Source: an uncultured Cocleimonas sp.
Lineage (GTDB): Bacteria; Pseudomonadota; Gammaproteobacteria; Thiotrichales; Thiotrichaceae
NCBI GenBank assembly: GCA_938041705.1
Contig: CALISP010000269.1
Span: forward strand, 1-5,718
Length of the DNA stretch: 5,718 bases
Reading direction: 5' to 3'
In this document: one piece after another, positions 1-5,718 of the stretch
Layout of the letters: each line of letters starts with the position of its first letter
Position numbering within the stretch: position 1 is the stretch's first letter
Made by a program: the position numbers and the translations under genes
Notes under the pieces: model-generated
What the model was told of the DNA's origin: nothing
Databases searched by the model: none
Seen by the model: only the letters and a program-made list of their open reading frames with translations

Positions 1-1863
1 ACTTATAACTTCATCTATTACAAAATTTTCTTGTAAATATTGTGCTCCACCACGATGATCAATATCTTCATGAGAAATCATCATCAAATTAATGTGCTTA
101 ATCCCTTTCGATTCCAAATAGGGAGCCACAACCAATTTACCTAAATCAAAGGATTCACTAATACGTGTCCCAGTATCGTAGACTAAGTGATAATTCTTAG
201 TATGCAATACAGAGGCATACCCCTGACCTGAATCTAACAATGTATAAGTAAATTCTCCAGTTGAAGGTTTGTCAGTTTGATAGACCGCCGCAGGCAAAAA
301 CAGCAATAATCCAAGCCAACGTGCAGGAAAACCTTTGGGAAGAAATAAAACTAATACACCCAAAAAAGCGATAATCAACAAGCTTGAAGGTATTTCAGCT
401 AAGGTAATTTTAGATAAGGCAGAATCACTTAGTAACTCTAAACCTTTAAATAAAACGTCAACAGCATATGCTGCAATTTTTAATAACTGAGTCGACAAGA
501 AAGCCGATAGTGGCATCAATAATAAAGCCAATAAGCTAATAGGCACAATGATTAAAGAAACCCAAGGAATCGCAAACAAATTTGCAATGGGGGAAGTTAA
601 TGATGCCGTTCCAAAAAACAACAGGGTTAATGGCAACATCGCTAATGAAAGGAATATTTGTAATTTCACCACCATCCAGCGTGGTTTTGATATTTGTCGT
701 TTAATGAAAAATAAAATCAAGAATACAGCTAAAAATGATAACCAAAAACTTATCGTCATTGCTGCTAATGGATCCCACAATAGAACTAAAACTAAAGCTA
801 GGGATAAGATCGATAAAGAATCATAGTTTCGTCGTGACACTAAGCCCCATAAACCAATTATCACCATCAACAAGGCTCTCTGCGTAGGTAAGGTGAAACC
901 AGCCAGCATTGCATAACAAATTGCAAACAAGGTCCCGACAAAGGCTCCTGCGATGCGTAATGGGATGCGCTCATTTAAACGCGGAAACAATCGCCACAAC
1001 AACATCATTGGAAAAAACCCAAAACCCGCAATTACTGCAATATGCAAACCTGAAATAGCCACTAAATGGCTTGTTCCAGTAGCTTGCAATAGTTGCCATT
1101 GCTTATCATCAAGTTTATCTCTAACCGCTACTAACAGTGCACTTAAGACCGCAGCTGAGAATTTGCTCTCAACTTGTTCTTGAATAGTTTGGTTTATTTT
1201 TTGACGCCAATTATCAACAGACCACAATACTTCAGGCGTGATCGATTGATTCAACTTACGGTTTTCAATTATCTCAACTTGTTTAGATTGCCTTACATAA
1301 CCGGTAGCAATAATTCTTTGAGTAAAAAGCCATTTTTCATAATCAAAACCACCCGGATTCATAAACCCAGAGGGGCGTTTTAATTTAACCTTTAAATGCC
1401 AAAGCTCCCCTGCTTGAATTTCTTCTACTTTCTGAAACCAACCCAGTCTAACAATCCCTTTTAAACTAAGTTCTTTTTTTGTGCTCTCAATAGATGAACC
1501 CTGTTCAACAAATTCAGCATTATGAATATCAAATAAAAACCGAACACCATCGGTCCTAACCGTAGGAATATCTAAAATTTTACCTGTTATGAATAACTCT
1601 TTACCTTCAGCTTCAGTCGAAATTTTATGGTTCAATAAACTATTAGCCTGATAACTCGCCAGTAATAGACCTAAAAGAAACGCTGTAAATGATATAAGCA
1701 AACGATCAATATTTTTTGATCTGTTCTTGATAAACCTAAAGGTTATAGCACCAATAATTATTACCAGACACATCAGAATGAATATCACTCGCAGAGACGG
1801 TATTTCGTCCAGCCATTGAATAAACAATGTTCCAAAAAGAAGTAATAGGGAGAAAAGCCGCAT
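1..1863 (-). CDS. comEC: ComEC/Rec2-family DNA internalization channel (C-terminus cut by window edge)
   Basis: This is the inner-membrane channel that carries single-stranded DNA into the cytoplasm during natural transformation. I translated 621 uninterrupted codons from the ATG at 1863-1861 to the left edge. Residues 1-75 are hydrophobic with about three membrane segments. A DUF4131-like soluble region follows and contains RPSGFMNPGGFDYEKWL from R163. The Competence domain carries HLVAISGLHI at 266-275 and GFTLPTQRALLMV from G322, then many hydrophobic segments to about residue 520. A metallo-beta-lactamase-like domain begins near 540 with LDSGQG (D544) and SHEDIDHRGG (H598, D600, D602, H603), the metal-site motif. 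Family members usually have about 750-800 residues, so perhaps 130-180 are missing. The family usually reads DVGQG; here it is DSGQG. An in-frame TAG lies at 1890-1888, so ATG at 1863 is the only good start, although no clear Shine-Dalgarno precedes it. It is divergent from the TlpA-like gene. Whether the cell is competent cannot be told from this gene alone. Confidence 0.95.
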   Translation of the reverse strand, partial: MRLFSLLLLFGTLFIQWLDEIPSLRVIFILMCLVIIIGAITFRFIKNRSKNIDRLLISFTAFLLGLLLASYQANSLLNHKISTEAEGKELFITGKILDIPTVRTDGVRFLFDIHNAEFVEQGSSIESTKKELSLKGIVRLGWFQKVEEIQAGELWHLKVKLKRPSGFMNPGGFDYEKWLFTQRIIATGYVRQSKQVEIIENRKLNQSITPEVLWSVDNWRQKINQTIQEQVESKFSAAVLSALLVAVRDKLDDKQWQLLQATGTSHLVAISGLHIAVIAGFGFFPMMLLWRLFPRLNERIPLRIAGAFVGTLFAICYAMLAGFTLPTQRALLMVIIGLWGLVSRRNYDSLSILSLALVLVLLWDPLAAMTISFWLSFLAVFLILFFIKRQISKPRWMVVKLQIFLSLAMLPLTLLFFGTASLTSPIANLFAIPWVSLIIVPISLLALLLMPLSAFLSTQLLKIAAYAVDVLFKGLELLSDSALSKITLAEIPSSLLIIAFLGVLVLFLPKGFPARWLGLLLFLPAAVYQTDKPSTGEFTYTLLDSGQGYASVLHTKNYHLVYDTGTRISESFDLGKLVVAPYLESKGIKHINLMMISHEDIDHRGGAQYLQENFVIDEVIS

Positions 1864-1876
1864 AGTAATTTTTATG

Positions 1877-1882
1877 ATTATA
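1877..1882 (-). promoter_or_regulatory. Candidate -10 box for comEC
   Basis: Read on the minus strand this is a perfect TATAAT, ending 13 bases before the comEC ATG. No good -35 hexamer is visible 16-18 bases upstream. If it is used, the transcript would have almost no leader, which would fit the absence of a Shine-Dalgarno. In DNA this AT-rich the match could be chance. Confidence 0.3.
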
Positions 1883-1927
1883 GTGATCTAATCTTAACGG
1901 ATTTTGACTTAAATTATAATTAAGACA

Positions 1928-1941
1928 CCCCCCTACTTTTA
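1928..1941 (+). repeat. Direct repeat, left copy (CCCCCCTACTTTTA)
   Basis: Fourteen bases, a run of six C then TACTTTTA, are repeated exactly at 2735-2748. The similarity extends loosely outward: TAAGACA precedes this copy and ATAGAC precedes the other. The C-run stands out in otherwise AT-rich intergenic DNA. The two copies lie in the two intergenic regions flanking the TlpA-like gene, in the same orientation, 807 bases apart. The repeat could be a dispersed intergenic element, a recombination scar or a protein-binding site; the window does not decide which. Confidence 0.6.
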
Positions 1942-1965
1942 CCAATAGTTTGTCTTTGCTATAAA
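1938..1965 (+). promoter_or_regulatory. Candidate extended -10 promoter for the TlpA-like gene
   Basis: TTTACC (1938-1943) and TATAAA (1960-1965) are separated by 16 bases, and a TG dinucleotide at 1957-1958 gives the extended -10 form TGCTATAAA. Transcription would start near 1972 and leave a leader of about 140 bases before the ATG at 2111. The -35 element overlaps the end of the left direct repeat. A second, weaker candidate lies closer to the gene: TTAATG (2061-2066), 17 bases, AATAAT (2084-2089). Confidence 0.4.
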
Positions 1966-2110
1966 TACACACATCGAGTTTTTTCAATGCCAATATTTAT
2001 AAAATATAGCAAACATAAACTGCATCTAAATGATTCATTATTACGTATGAATGTTTGTTATTAATGCGTAGTGATATGCATTTAATAATAAACACCTGTA
2101 ATACAGAATC

Positions 2111-2728
2111 ATGGAGTATCGCTTGAATCAGTCAAAGTTCTCAAATACGCGTCGTAAAATAATTAAAGCATCTGCCGCATCGCTCATACTTCCAACGGCT
2201 AGTTTTGCAACTGGAGAAGCAGGACAACAACATAAATATGGCATTCTCGGGCAGAAAGCACCAGAACTTGAAGTTCCTACTTGGATTGATGGAAAAGGTA
2301 AGCCAACAAGTTTTAAACTGGCTGATCACAAGGGTAAATTTGTATACATGAAACTCTGGCAATATTGGTGTCCAGGTTGTCATTCTCATGGTCTGCCAAG
2401 CCTAGTAAAAATTAAAAATGCTTTTAAGGATAATCCTCATTTCACCGCTCTTTCTATTCAAACAGTATTTGAAGGAGAATACATAAATACCAAAAGTAAA
2501 ATGGATAATATCCAAAAACGCTACGAGTTATATGACATAGTAATGGGTCATGAAACTGGTGGAGATGATCAACATGGACGCCCACCTACAATGATCAACT
2601 ACCGCACGGGTGGAACCCCTTGGGGCGTGATGATAGATCCAAATGGAAAGGTCATCTTCAATGATTTTAGTATCAATGCAGAGGCGGCGATTGATTATTT
2701 AAAGAAAGAAATAGATAAAATGTCATAG
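2111..2728 (+). CDS. Tat-exported TlpA-like thiol-disulfide oxidoreductase (thioredoxin fold)
   Basis: This is a 205-residue periplasmic redox protein, probably reducing or exchanging disulfides in exported proteins. The N-terminus has a twin-arginine signal, TRRKIIKA (arginines 14 and 15), then a modest hydrophobic stretch and a likely cleavage site after SFA at residue 33, so export by Tat in a folded state is predicted. The thioredoxin/redoxin domain begins at LGQKAPELEVP (46-56). The active site is WCPGC (C87 and C90) after the strand FVYMKLWQY. The cis-proline loop is GGTPWG (P170), followed by the typical IDPNGKVIFNDF. A charged insert rich in His, Asp and Gly lies between about 146 and 160. 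The start is set by an in-frame TAA at 2099-2101 and the well-placed Tat signal; the ribosome-binding site is weak. It is transcribed against both neighbours and bracketed by direct repeats. The specific partner (cytochrome c maturation, a metal-reductase system or general envelope repair) cannot be assigned. Confidence 0.85.
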   Translation: MEYRLNQSKFSNTRRKIIKASAASLILPTASFATGEAGQQHKYGILGQKAPELEVPTWIDGKGKPTSFKLADHKGKFVYMKLWQYWCPGCHSHGLPSLVKIKNAFKDNPHFTALSIQTVFEGEYINTKSKMDNIQKRYELYDIVMGHETGGDDQHGRPPTMINYRTGGTPWGVMIDPNGKVIFNDFSINAEAAIDYLKKEIDKMS

Positions 2729-2734
2729 ATAGAC

Positions 2735-2748
2735 CCCCCCTACTTTTA
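2735..2748 (+). repeat. Direct repeat, right copy (CCCCCCTACTTTTA)
   Basis: This is an exact 14-base match to 1928-1941, here preceded by one further C. It starts seven bases after the stop codon of the TlpA-like gene. See the left copy for interpretation. Confidence 0.6.
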
Positions 2749-2764
2749 TGGTGTTTTAGTACCC

Positions 2765-2794
2765 AGTTGAAATACCTTTTTGAGTATTTTAACT
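2765..2794. terminator. Hairpin at convergent junction, possible terminator
   Basis: AGTTGAAATAC (2765-2775) pairs with GTATTTTAACT (2784-2794) across an 8-base loop. All 11 positions pair in plus-strand RNA, with one G-U; the minus-strand RNA has one A-C mismatch at that position. The right arm runs into the stop codon of the minus-strand epimerase gene (TAG at 2795-2793). The stem is AT-rich and no clean U-run follows on either strand, so it may be a weak terminator for the TlpA-like transcript or simply a 3'-end stabilising structure. Confidence 0.4.
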
Positions 2795-3740
2795 AAACAA
2801 TATTTTCCAGAGCATCTGCCAACTCAGGATATATAAACTTATAACCTGCTTGAGTTAGTTTGTCTGGCACAACTCGCTGACCTGCTAACAATAGTTCTTC
2901 ACCCATTTGTCCAAACAGAAGTTTCACAATAAAGGCTGGCATGGTAAATAATGCAGGTCGTTTTAGTGCTTTGCCCAAGGTTTTAGAAAATTGTTTATTA
3001 ATTACTGGATTTGGTGCGGTTCCATTGATGGCACCTTGAATAGACTCATTATCAATCGCAAAACGAATCATGCTGACAATGTCATCTATATGAATCCATG
3101 ACATCCATTGTTTGCCACTGCCAATTGGGCCGCCTAAAGCCATTTTAAACGGTGGTAACATTTTAGCTAAGGCACCTCCGTTTTTACCGAGTACTATTCC
3201 TGTGCGTAGGTAACAAGTACGAATGCCTAATGCTTCAATCGCTTTGGCTTCTGCTTCCCATTGCTGGCATAACTGGCTAGAAAAGCTCTCATCAGAGCTA
3301 CCTTTTTCTGTAATTTGTTCATCGGTTTCGCGCAAACCGTAATAGCCAAGCGCTGAGCCACTGATAAATACATCGGGTTTTACGAGTACGTCTTCTAGGT
3401 ATTCATGCAGGGCTTTGGTGATGTCGATTCGACTGTCGATGAGTTGTTGTTTAATTTCATCATTCCAACGCTTGTCTGCAATGTCTTGACCGGCTAGATT
3501 AATTACGACATCGAAAGATTGTTCTGGCTTGATGTTATCCAATGAGCTGATCGTATGTACTTTTGTTTTGCTTTGATAATCTTCGCGCACAGTGGCTGTA
3601 ACTGCCTCGAAATGCTGTGCCGTTTTGACTTCATTACGTGTAAGAACGGTAACATCGTGATTATCGAGTAACAATGCTTTGATAAAGGCGGTTCCGATAA
3701 AGCCAGAACCACCTGTAATTAAATAACGCTGCTGATACAT
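2793..3740 (-). CDS. TIGR01777/YfcH-type NAD(P)-binding epimerase-like protein
   Basis: This is a 315-residue atypical short-chain dehydrogenase/reductase (extended SDR), cytosolic, of the TIGR01777 family that includes Escherichia coli YfcH. Its substrate is not established; it is presumed to be an NAD(P)-dependent sugar epimerase or reductase. The Rossmann nucleotide-binding loop is TGGSGFIG (9-16). NLAGQDIADKRW (81-92) is the family signature, SGSALGYYG (127-135) holds the active-site region with the tyrosines, RTGIVLGKNGG (179-189) and SWIHIDD (214-220) follow, and a DUF1731-type C-terminal segment covers roughly 265-312. The length is normal for the family, so the gene looks complete. 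The ATG at 3740-3738 follows AGG at a seven-base spacing and puts the Rossmann strand right at the N-terminus, as expected. It lies 91 bases downstream of the hydrolase-OsmC gene on the same strand and could share its transcript. It converges on the TlpA-like gene. Confidence 0.92.
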   Translation of the reverse strand: MYQQRYLITGGSGFIGTAFIKALLLDNHDVTVLTRNEVKTAQHFEAVTATVREDYQSKTKVHTISSLDNIKPEQSFDVVINLAGQDIADKRWNDEIKQQLIDSRIDITKALHEYLEDVLVKPDVFISGSALGYYGLRETDEQITEKGSSDESFSSQLCQQWEAEAKAIEALGIRTCYLRTGIVLGKNGGALAKMLPPFKMALGGPIGSGKQWMSWIHIDDIVSMIRFAIDNESIQGAINGTAPNPVINKQFSKTLGKALKRPALFTMPAFIVKLLFGQMGEELLLAGQRVVPDKLTQAGYKFIYPELADALENIV

Positions 3741-3781
3741 ATCAAAACCTATACTACTTTTAATAGATTAAGTATGGAGCA

Positions 3782-3798
3782 AGCAATGTGAAATTGCT
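3782..3798. repeat. Short inverted repeat between the two minus-strand genes
   Basis: AGCAAT (3782-3787) and ATTGCT (3793-3798) form a perfect six-base inverted repeat around GTGAA. It lies in the 91-base gap between the hydrolase-OsmC stop and the epimerase start. No T-run follows on either strand, so it is not a standard intrinsic terminator. It could be an operator for the epimerase gene or a small processing hairpin. Chance occurrence is possible. Confidence 0.3.
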
Positions 3799-3831
3799 GT
3801 TAAATATGCTTATTAATCAGATCAATATTTA

Positions 3832-5043
3832 TCACTCTAACTCGGAGCTAATCACTGGATTATTTTCCAAAGTTCGGTGGACTGGACATCTATCAGCAAT
3901 TTCTACGAAACGATGTTGTTGCTCGTCAGTGAGATCGCCTTTAAAACTTATATAGCGCGTAATACGTTCTTCTTTTTCAAGGCGTTCATACACTAGGCGC
4001 ACATTAATATCATCAACTGGCCATTTCTTTCGGTTGGCATACATACGCAATGTCATAGAGGTACAAGAACCAATACTCATTAGTAATAAATTGTACGGCG
4101 ATGGACCAAGATTTTCTCCGCCATAGTTAATGGGTTCATCACTAATCACATCGTGATCTTTAGTGTATAAACCACGTAAGAATTTTTTATCTAATTCAGT
4201 GACTACAACTTCACTTCCATTAACTATTGGACGTACATTTGCAACTTTTCTATTGGGTTGTTCTGCATTCGACTCTTTCATACCAATGTATCGCTCAGCC
4301 CATGCTGCTAGGGTTGCACCTACATATTCAGAATCATCTCGATTACTTAACAAATGATCTGCATTATCTAAAGAAATAAAACTTTTAGGGTGTTTTGCTG
4401 AGGTATATATTTTTGCGGCTTCATCAACCGAAACTATATTATCGATAGGAGAATGGAAGATCAGTAAAGGACGACGCAAATTACCAATATGTTTCGATGA
4501 TGTATTTTCATTTAAATCATCGAGTAATTGCTTTTTAATATTAAATTCACGCAGACCAATACGAACGCGAGCCTCCCCTTTTGCTTCTAACTCTGGAACC
4601 GCTCTCATAAATAGATGCTGAACATGATCAGCCGTTGCAGGTGAACCTATAGTGGCAATTGCTTTTACCTTAGGTAAATGATGTGCCGCACTTAATACTG
4701 CTGCACCTCCTAAACTATGCCCTATCAATAAACTAGGCGCTTGATATTGGTTTTCCAACATTTTTGCGGCAGCGATTAAATCATCTACATTAGAAGAAAA
4801 ATTTGTATTGGCAAAATCACCATCACTATTCCCAAGACCTGTAAAATCAAAACGAAACACAGCAATGCCTTTTGCAGATAGAGATCGACTAATACGAGAT
4901 GCAGCTGCCACATCTTTACTGCAAGTAAAACAATGAGCAAATATTGCATATTGTGTCACTTTTGAACTGGTATCAGGAGTTTCTAATAAACCAGCTAAGG
5001 TTTCACCTTGATTATTATTAAATTCAACTTTAGTACGTGCCAT
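3832..5043 (-). CDS. Bifunctional alpha/beta hydrolase - OsmC family fusion protein
   Basis: This 403-residue cytosolic protein joins two domains. Residues 1 to about 255 form a serine alpha/beta hydrolase: oxyanion region AHCFTCSKD (36-44), FDFTGLGNSDG (65-75), nucleophile elbow GHSLGG (S110), acid in SPIDN (D201) and base in NADH (H230), a complete apparent triad. Residues from about 270 to 403 form an OsmC/Ohr-like domain with the two redox cysteines in IGSCTSM (C327) and ADRCPVH (C386). OsmC proteins reduce organic hydroperoxides with thiol cofactors; the hydrolase might release or trim an ester substrate, but the true substrate is unknown. Such fusions are a known architecture, so this is not an assembly artefact. 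The ATG at 5043-5041 follows AAAGGA at a six-base spacing. It may be the first gene of a two-gene unit with the epimerase and is divergent from the exosortase gene. Confidence 0.93.
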   Translation of the reverse strand: MARTKVEFNNNQGETLAGLLETPDTSSKVTQYAIFAHCFTCSKDVAAASRISRSLSAKGIAVFRFDFTGLGNSDGDFANTNFSSNVDDLIAAAKMLENQYQAPSLLIGHSLGGAAVLSAAHHLPKVKAIATIGSPATADHVQHLFMRAVPELEAKGEARVRIGLREFNIKKQLLDDLNENTSSKHIGNLRRPLLIFHSPIDNIVSVDEAAKIYTSAKHPKSFISLDNADHLLSNRDDSEYVGATLAAWAERYIGMKESNAEQPNRKVANVRPIVNGSEVVVTELDKKFLRGLYTKDHDVISDEPINYGGENLGPSPYNLLLMSIGSCTSMTLRMYANRKKWPVDDINVRLVYERLEKEERITRYISFKGDLTDEQQHRFVEIADRCPVHRTLENNPVISSELE

Positions 5044-5049
5044 GATTAA

Positions 5050-5055
5050 TCCTTT
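5050..5055 (-). promoter_or_regulatory. Shine-Dalgarno of the hydrolase-OsmC gene
   Basis: AAAGGA on the minus strand lies six bases before the ATG at 5043-5041 and supports that start. It is the clearest ribosome-binding site in the window. Confidence 0.7.
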
Positions 5056-5105
5056 AATTCCTGATTACTAATGATAGTAACATTTAAGTAATTTTATACG
5101 TTGGG

Positions 5106-5111
5106 ATTATA
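5106..5111 (-). promoter_or_regulatory. Candidate -10 box for the hydrolase-OsmC gene
   Basis: The minus strand reads TATAAT here. The best upstream hexamer, TATTCA (5133-5128, 16-base spacer), is a poor -35 match. This would give a leader of about 55-60 bases before the ATG at 5043. The region is very AT-rich, so the call rests mainly on the perfect -10 and its position. Confidence 0.35.
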
Positions 5112-5164
5112 TAAATAGAGGCACGCATGAATATATTTTTATTTTGAATATACTTATGCTTATT

Positions 5165-5203
5165 ACTAATTAATTATTTAGTTTTAACAAAATCACTAAT
5201 TAA
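5165..5203 (+). repeat. Two ACTAATTAA direct repeats 30 bases apart
   Basis: ACTAATTAA occurs at 5165-5173 and again at 5195-5203. The 30-base period, close to three helical turns, puts both copies on the same DNA face just upstream of the candidate exosortase -10. A partial copy, TTACTAATGA, lies at 5065-5074. This could be a regulator-binding pair, but AT-rich sequence makes chance matches fairly likely. Confidence 0.3.
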
Positions 5204-5208
5204 AGAAA

Positions 5209-5217
5209 TGCTATACT
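5209..5217 (+). promoter_or_regulatory. Candidate extended -10 promoter for the exosortase H-like gene
   Basis: TGCTATACT contains a TG extension and a five-of-six match to TATAAT, about 34 bases before the ATG at 5251. No convincing -35 is seen at normal spacing (TTAACA at 5184-5189 is 22 bases away), which is tolerable for an extended -10 promoter or suggests activator dependence. Confidence 0.45.
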
Positions 5218-5250
5218 TTTTGAGAAGAATTTAATCAATATGGATATTTG

Positions 5251-5718
5251 ATGCGTATTTCATGGTTTATCATAGTCTTAGTCGTATTATTTACTCTAGA
5301 GCTTCTGGGTCCTGTTCGGGAATATGTAATTTTGCCCTTCACCGGATTAATCGCTTCAGTAAGCGCATGGGTAACTCAATTATTTGATCCATCAGTTCAA
5401 TCACATGGCATCATTTTACAGAATGTTACTAATGGAACAGCAGTATCTATTCAACCGGGCTGTAATGGTGTTGAAGCAATGATTTGCTTGACTGCTGCTA
5501 TTGTCGCTTTCCCTGCAAGCTGGAAACACAAGTTATATGGTTTACTGTTTGGTTTCTTTGCTATTCAGGCACTTAACATTGTTAGAATTATTAGCCTGTT
5601 TTATTTATTACAATGGGATAAGGACTGGTTTGAGTGGGCCCATTTATATTTATGGCAAGCTTTGATTATTCTAGATGCTTTGATTGTATTCATTATCTGG
5701 GTAAGAATGCTTCCAGAA
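5251..5718 (+). CDS. xrtH: Exosortase H-like membrane transpeptidase (runs off right edge)
   Basis: Exosortases are polytopic inner-membrane cysteine transpeptidases that cut and process proteins carrying a C-terminal sorting signal. The small exosortase H subfamily is associated with IPTLxxWG-CTERM substrates. I translated 156 uninterrupted codons to the right edge. The three expected catalytic residues are present in order: Cys71 in PGCNGVEA (69-76), Arg112 in LNIVRI (108-113) and His131 in WAHLYLWQ (129-136). Hydrophobic segments fall at about 5-20, 28-45, 74-89, 95-120 and 133-151. The protein is already close to full length for this short subfamily, so only a few residues or a short tail should be missing. 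The ATG at 5251 is preceded by TGGA with six-base spacing; an upstream ATG at 5240 meets TGA after two codons. No sorting target or associated membrane protein is in the window. The exosortase fold is firm; the H subtype rests on small size and overall resemblance. Confidence 0.8.
   Translation, partial: MRISWFIIVLVVLFTLELLGPVREYVILPFTGLIASVSAWVTQLFDPSVQSHGIILQNVTNGTAVSIQPGCNGVEAMICLTAAIVAFPASWKHKLYGLLFGFFAIQALNIVRIISLFYLLQWDKDWFEWAHLYLWQALIILDALIVFIIWVRMLPE

Noticed and set aside
548..1383. Three open plus-strand frames (548-826, 953-1183, 1174-1383) opposite comEC
   Set aside because: They lie fully inside a strongly recognised ComEC reading frame on the other strand, and their translations show no domain or motif.
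1736..1993. Minus-strand open frame of 85 codons overlapping the comEC start
   Set aside because: It overlaps the first part of comEC in another frame, has no ribosome-binding site or recognisable motif, and runs through the repeat and promoter region.
1993..2007. Palindrome ATATTT-ATA-AAATAT upstream of the TlpA-like gene
   Set aside because: It is composed only of A and T and is too likely by chance to call as an operator.
2141..2389. Minus-strand open frame inside the TlpA-like gene
   Set aside because: It is antisense to the signal peptide and CPGC region of a clear coding gene and has no features of its own.
3503..3712. Alternate-frame minus-strand open frame inside the epimerase gene
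   Set aside because: It is an out-of-frame shadow of the Rossmann domain coding region.
3754..3762. A third CTACTTTTA resembling the end of the direct repeat
   Set aside because: It shares only nine bases and lacks the C-run, so it is likely chance in AT-rich intergenic DNA.
4163..4357. Plus-strand open frame opposite the hydrolase-OsmC gene
   Set aside because: It is antisense to the linker and the start of the OsmC domain and carries no motif.
5128..5152. TGAATATA repeated with a 17-base period upstream of the exosortase gene
   Set aside because: The two copies are low-complexity AT-rich sequence with no other sign of a binding site.

Overview
The window is AT-rich, densely coding bacterial DNA. 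It holds five protein genes, two of them cut by the window edges, and no RNA gene, CRISPR array, integrase or transposase that I can see. A ComEC-type DNA uptake channel, a Tat-type signal on a periplasmic thioredoxin-fold protein, a hydrolase-OsmC fusion and an exosortase H-like transpeptidase together suggest a low-GC environmental Gram-negative, most likely a gammaproteobacterium. The lineage is inference from gene content and composition; no marker gene fixes it.

Layout from left to right. Positions 1-1863 (minus) encode the N-terminal 621 residues of ComEC, whose C-terminus lies beyond the left edge. A 247-base divergent intergenic region (1864-2110) holds candidate promoters for both sides. 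Positions 2111-2728 (plus) encode a TlpA-like thiol-disulfide protein with a twin-arginine signal and a CPGC active site. This gene is bracketed by two copies of a 14-base direct repeat, one in each flanking intergenic region. A hairpin between 2765 and 2794 lies at the convergent junction with the next gene. Positions 2793-3740 (minus) encode a TIGR01777/YfcH-type NAD(P)-binding epimerase. Positions 3832-5043 (minus) encode a fusion of an alpha/beta hydrolase with an OsmC peroxiredoxin-like domain. A 207-base AT-rich divergent region (5044-5250) leads to an exosortase H-like gene, 5251 to the right edge (plus), which is probably missing only its extreme C-terminus.

The genes do not form one obvious pathway. 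The minus-strand pair (hydrolase-OsmC, then epimerase, 91 bases apart) could be co-transcribed. The other genes are single units. Two are envelope functions: disulfide chemistry in the periplasm and C-terminal protein sorting. ComEC is the inner-membrane DNA channel of natural transformation. The most notable points are the exosortase H homologue, which implies a set of IPTLxxWG-CTERM substrates elsewhere in the genome, and the repeat-bracketed Tat/TlpA gene. I did not find convincing evidence for a wholly new system.
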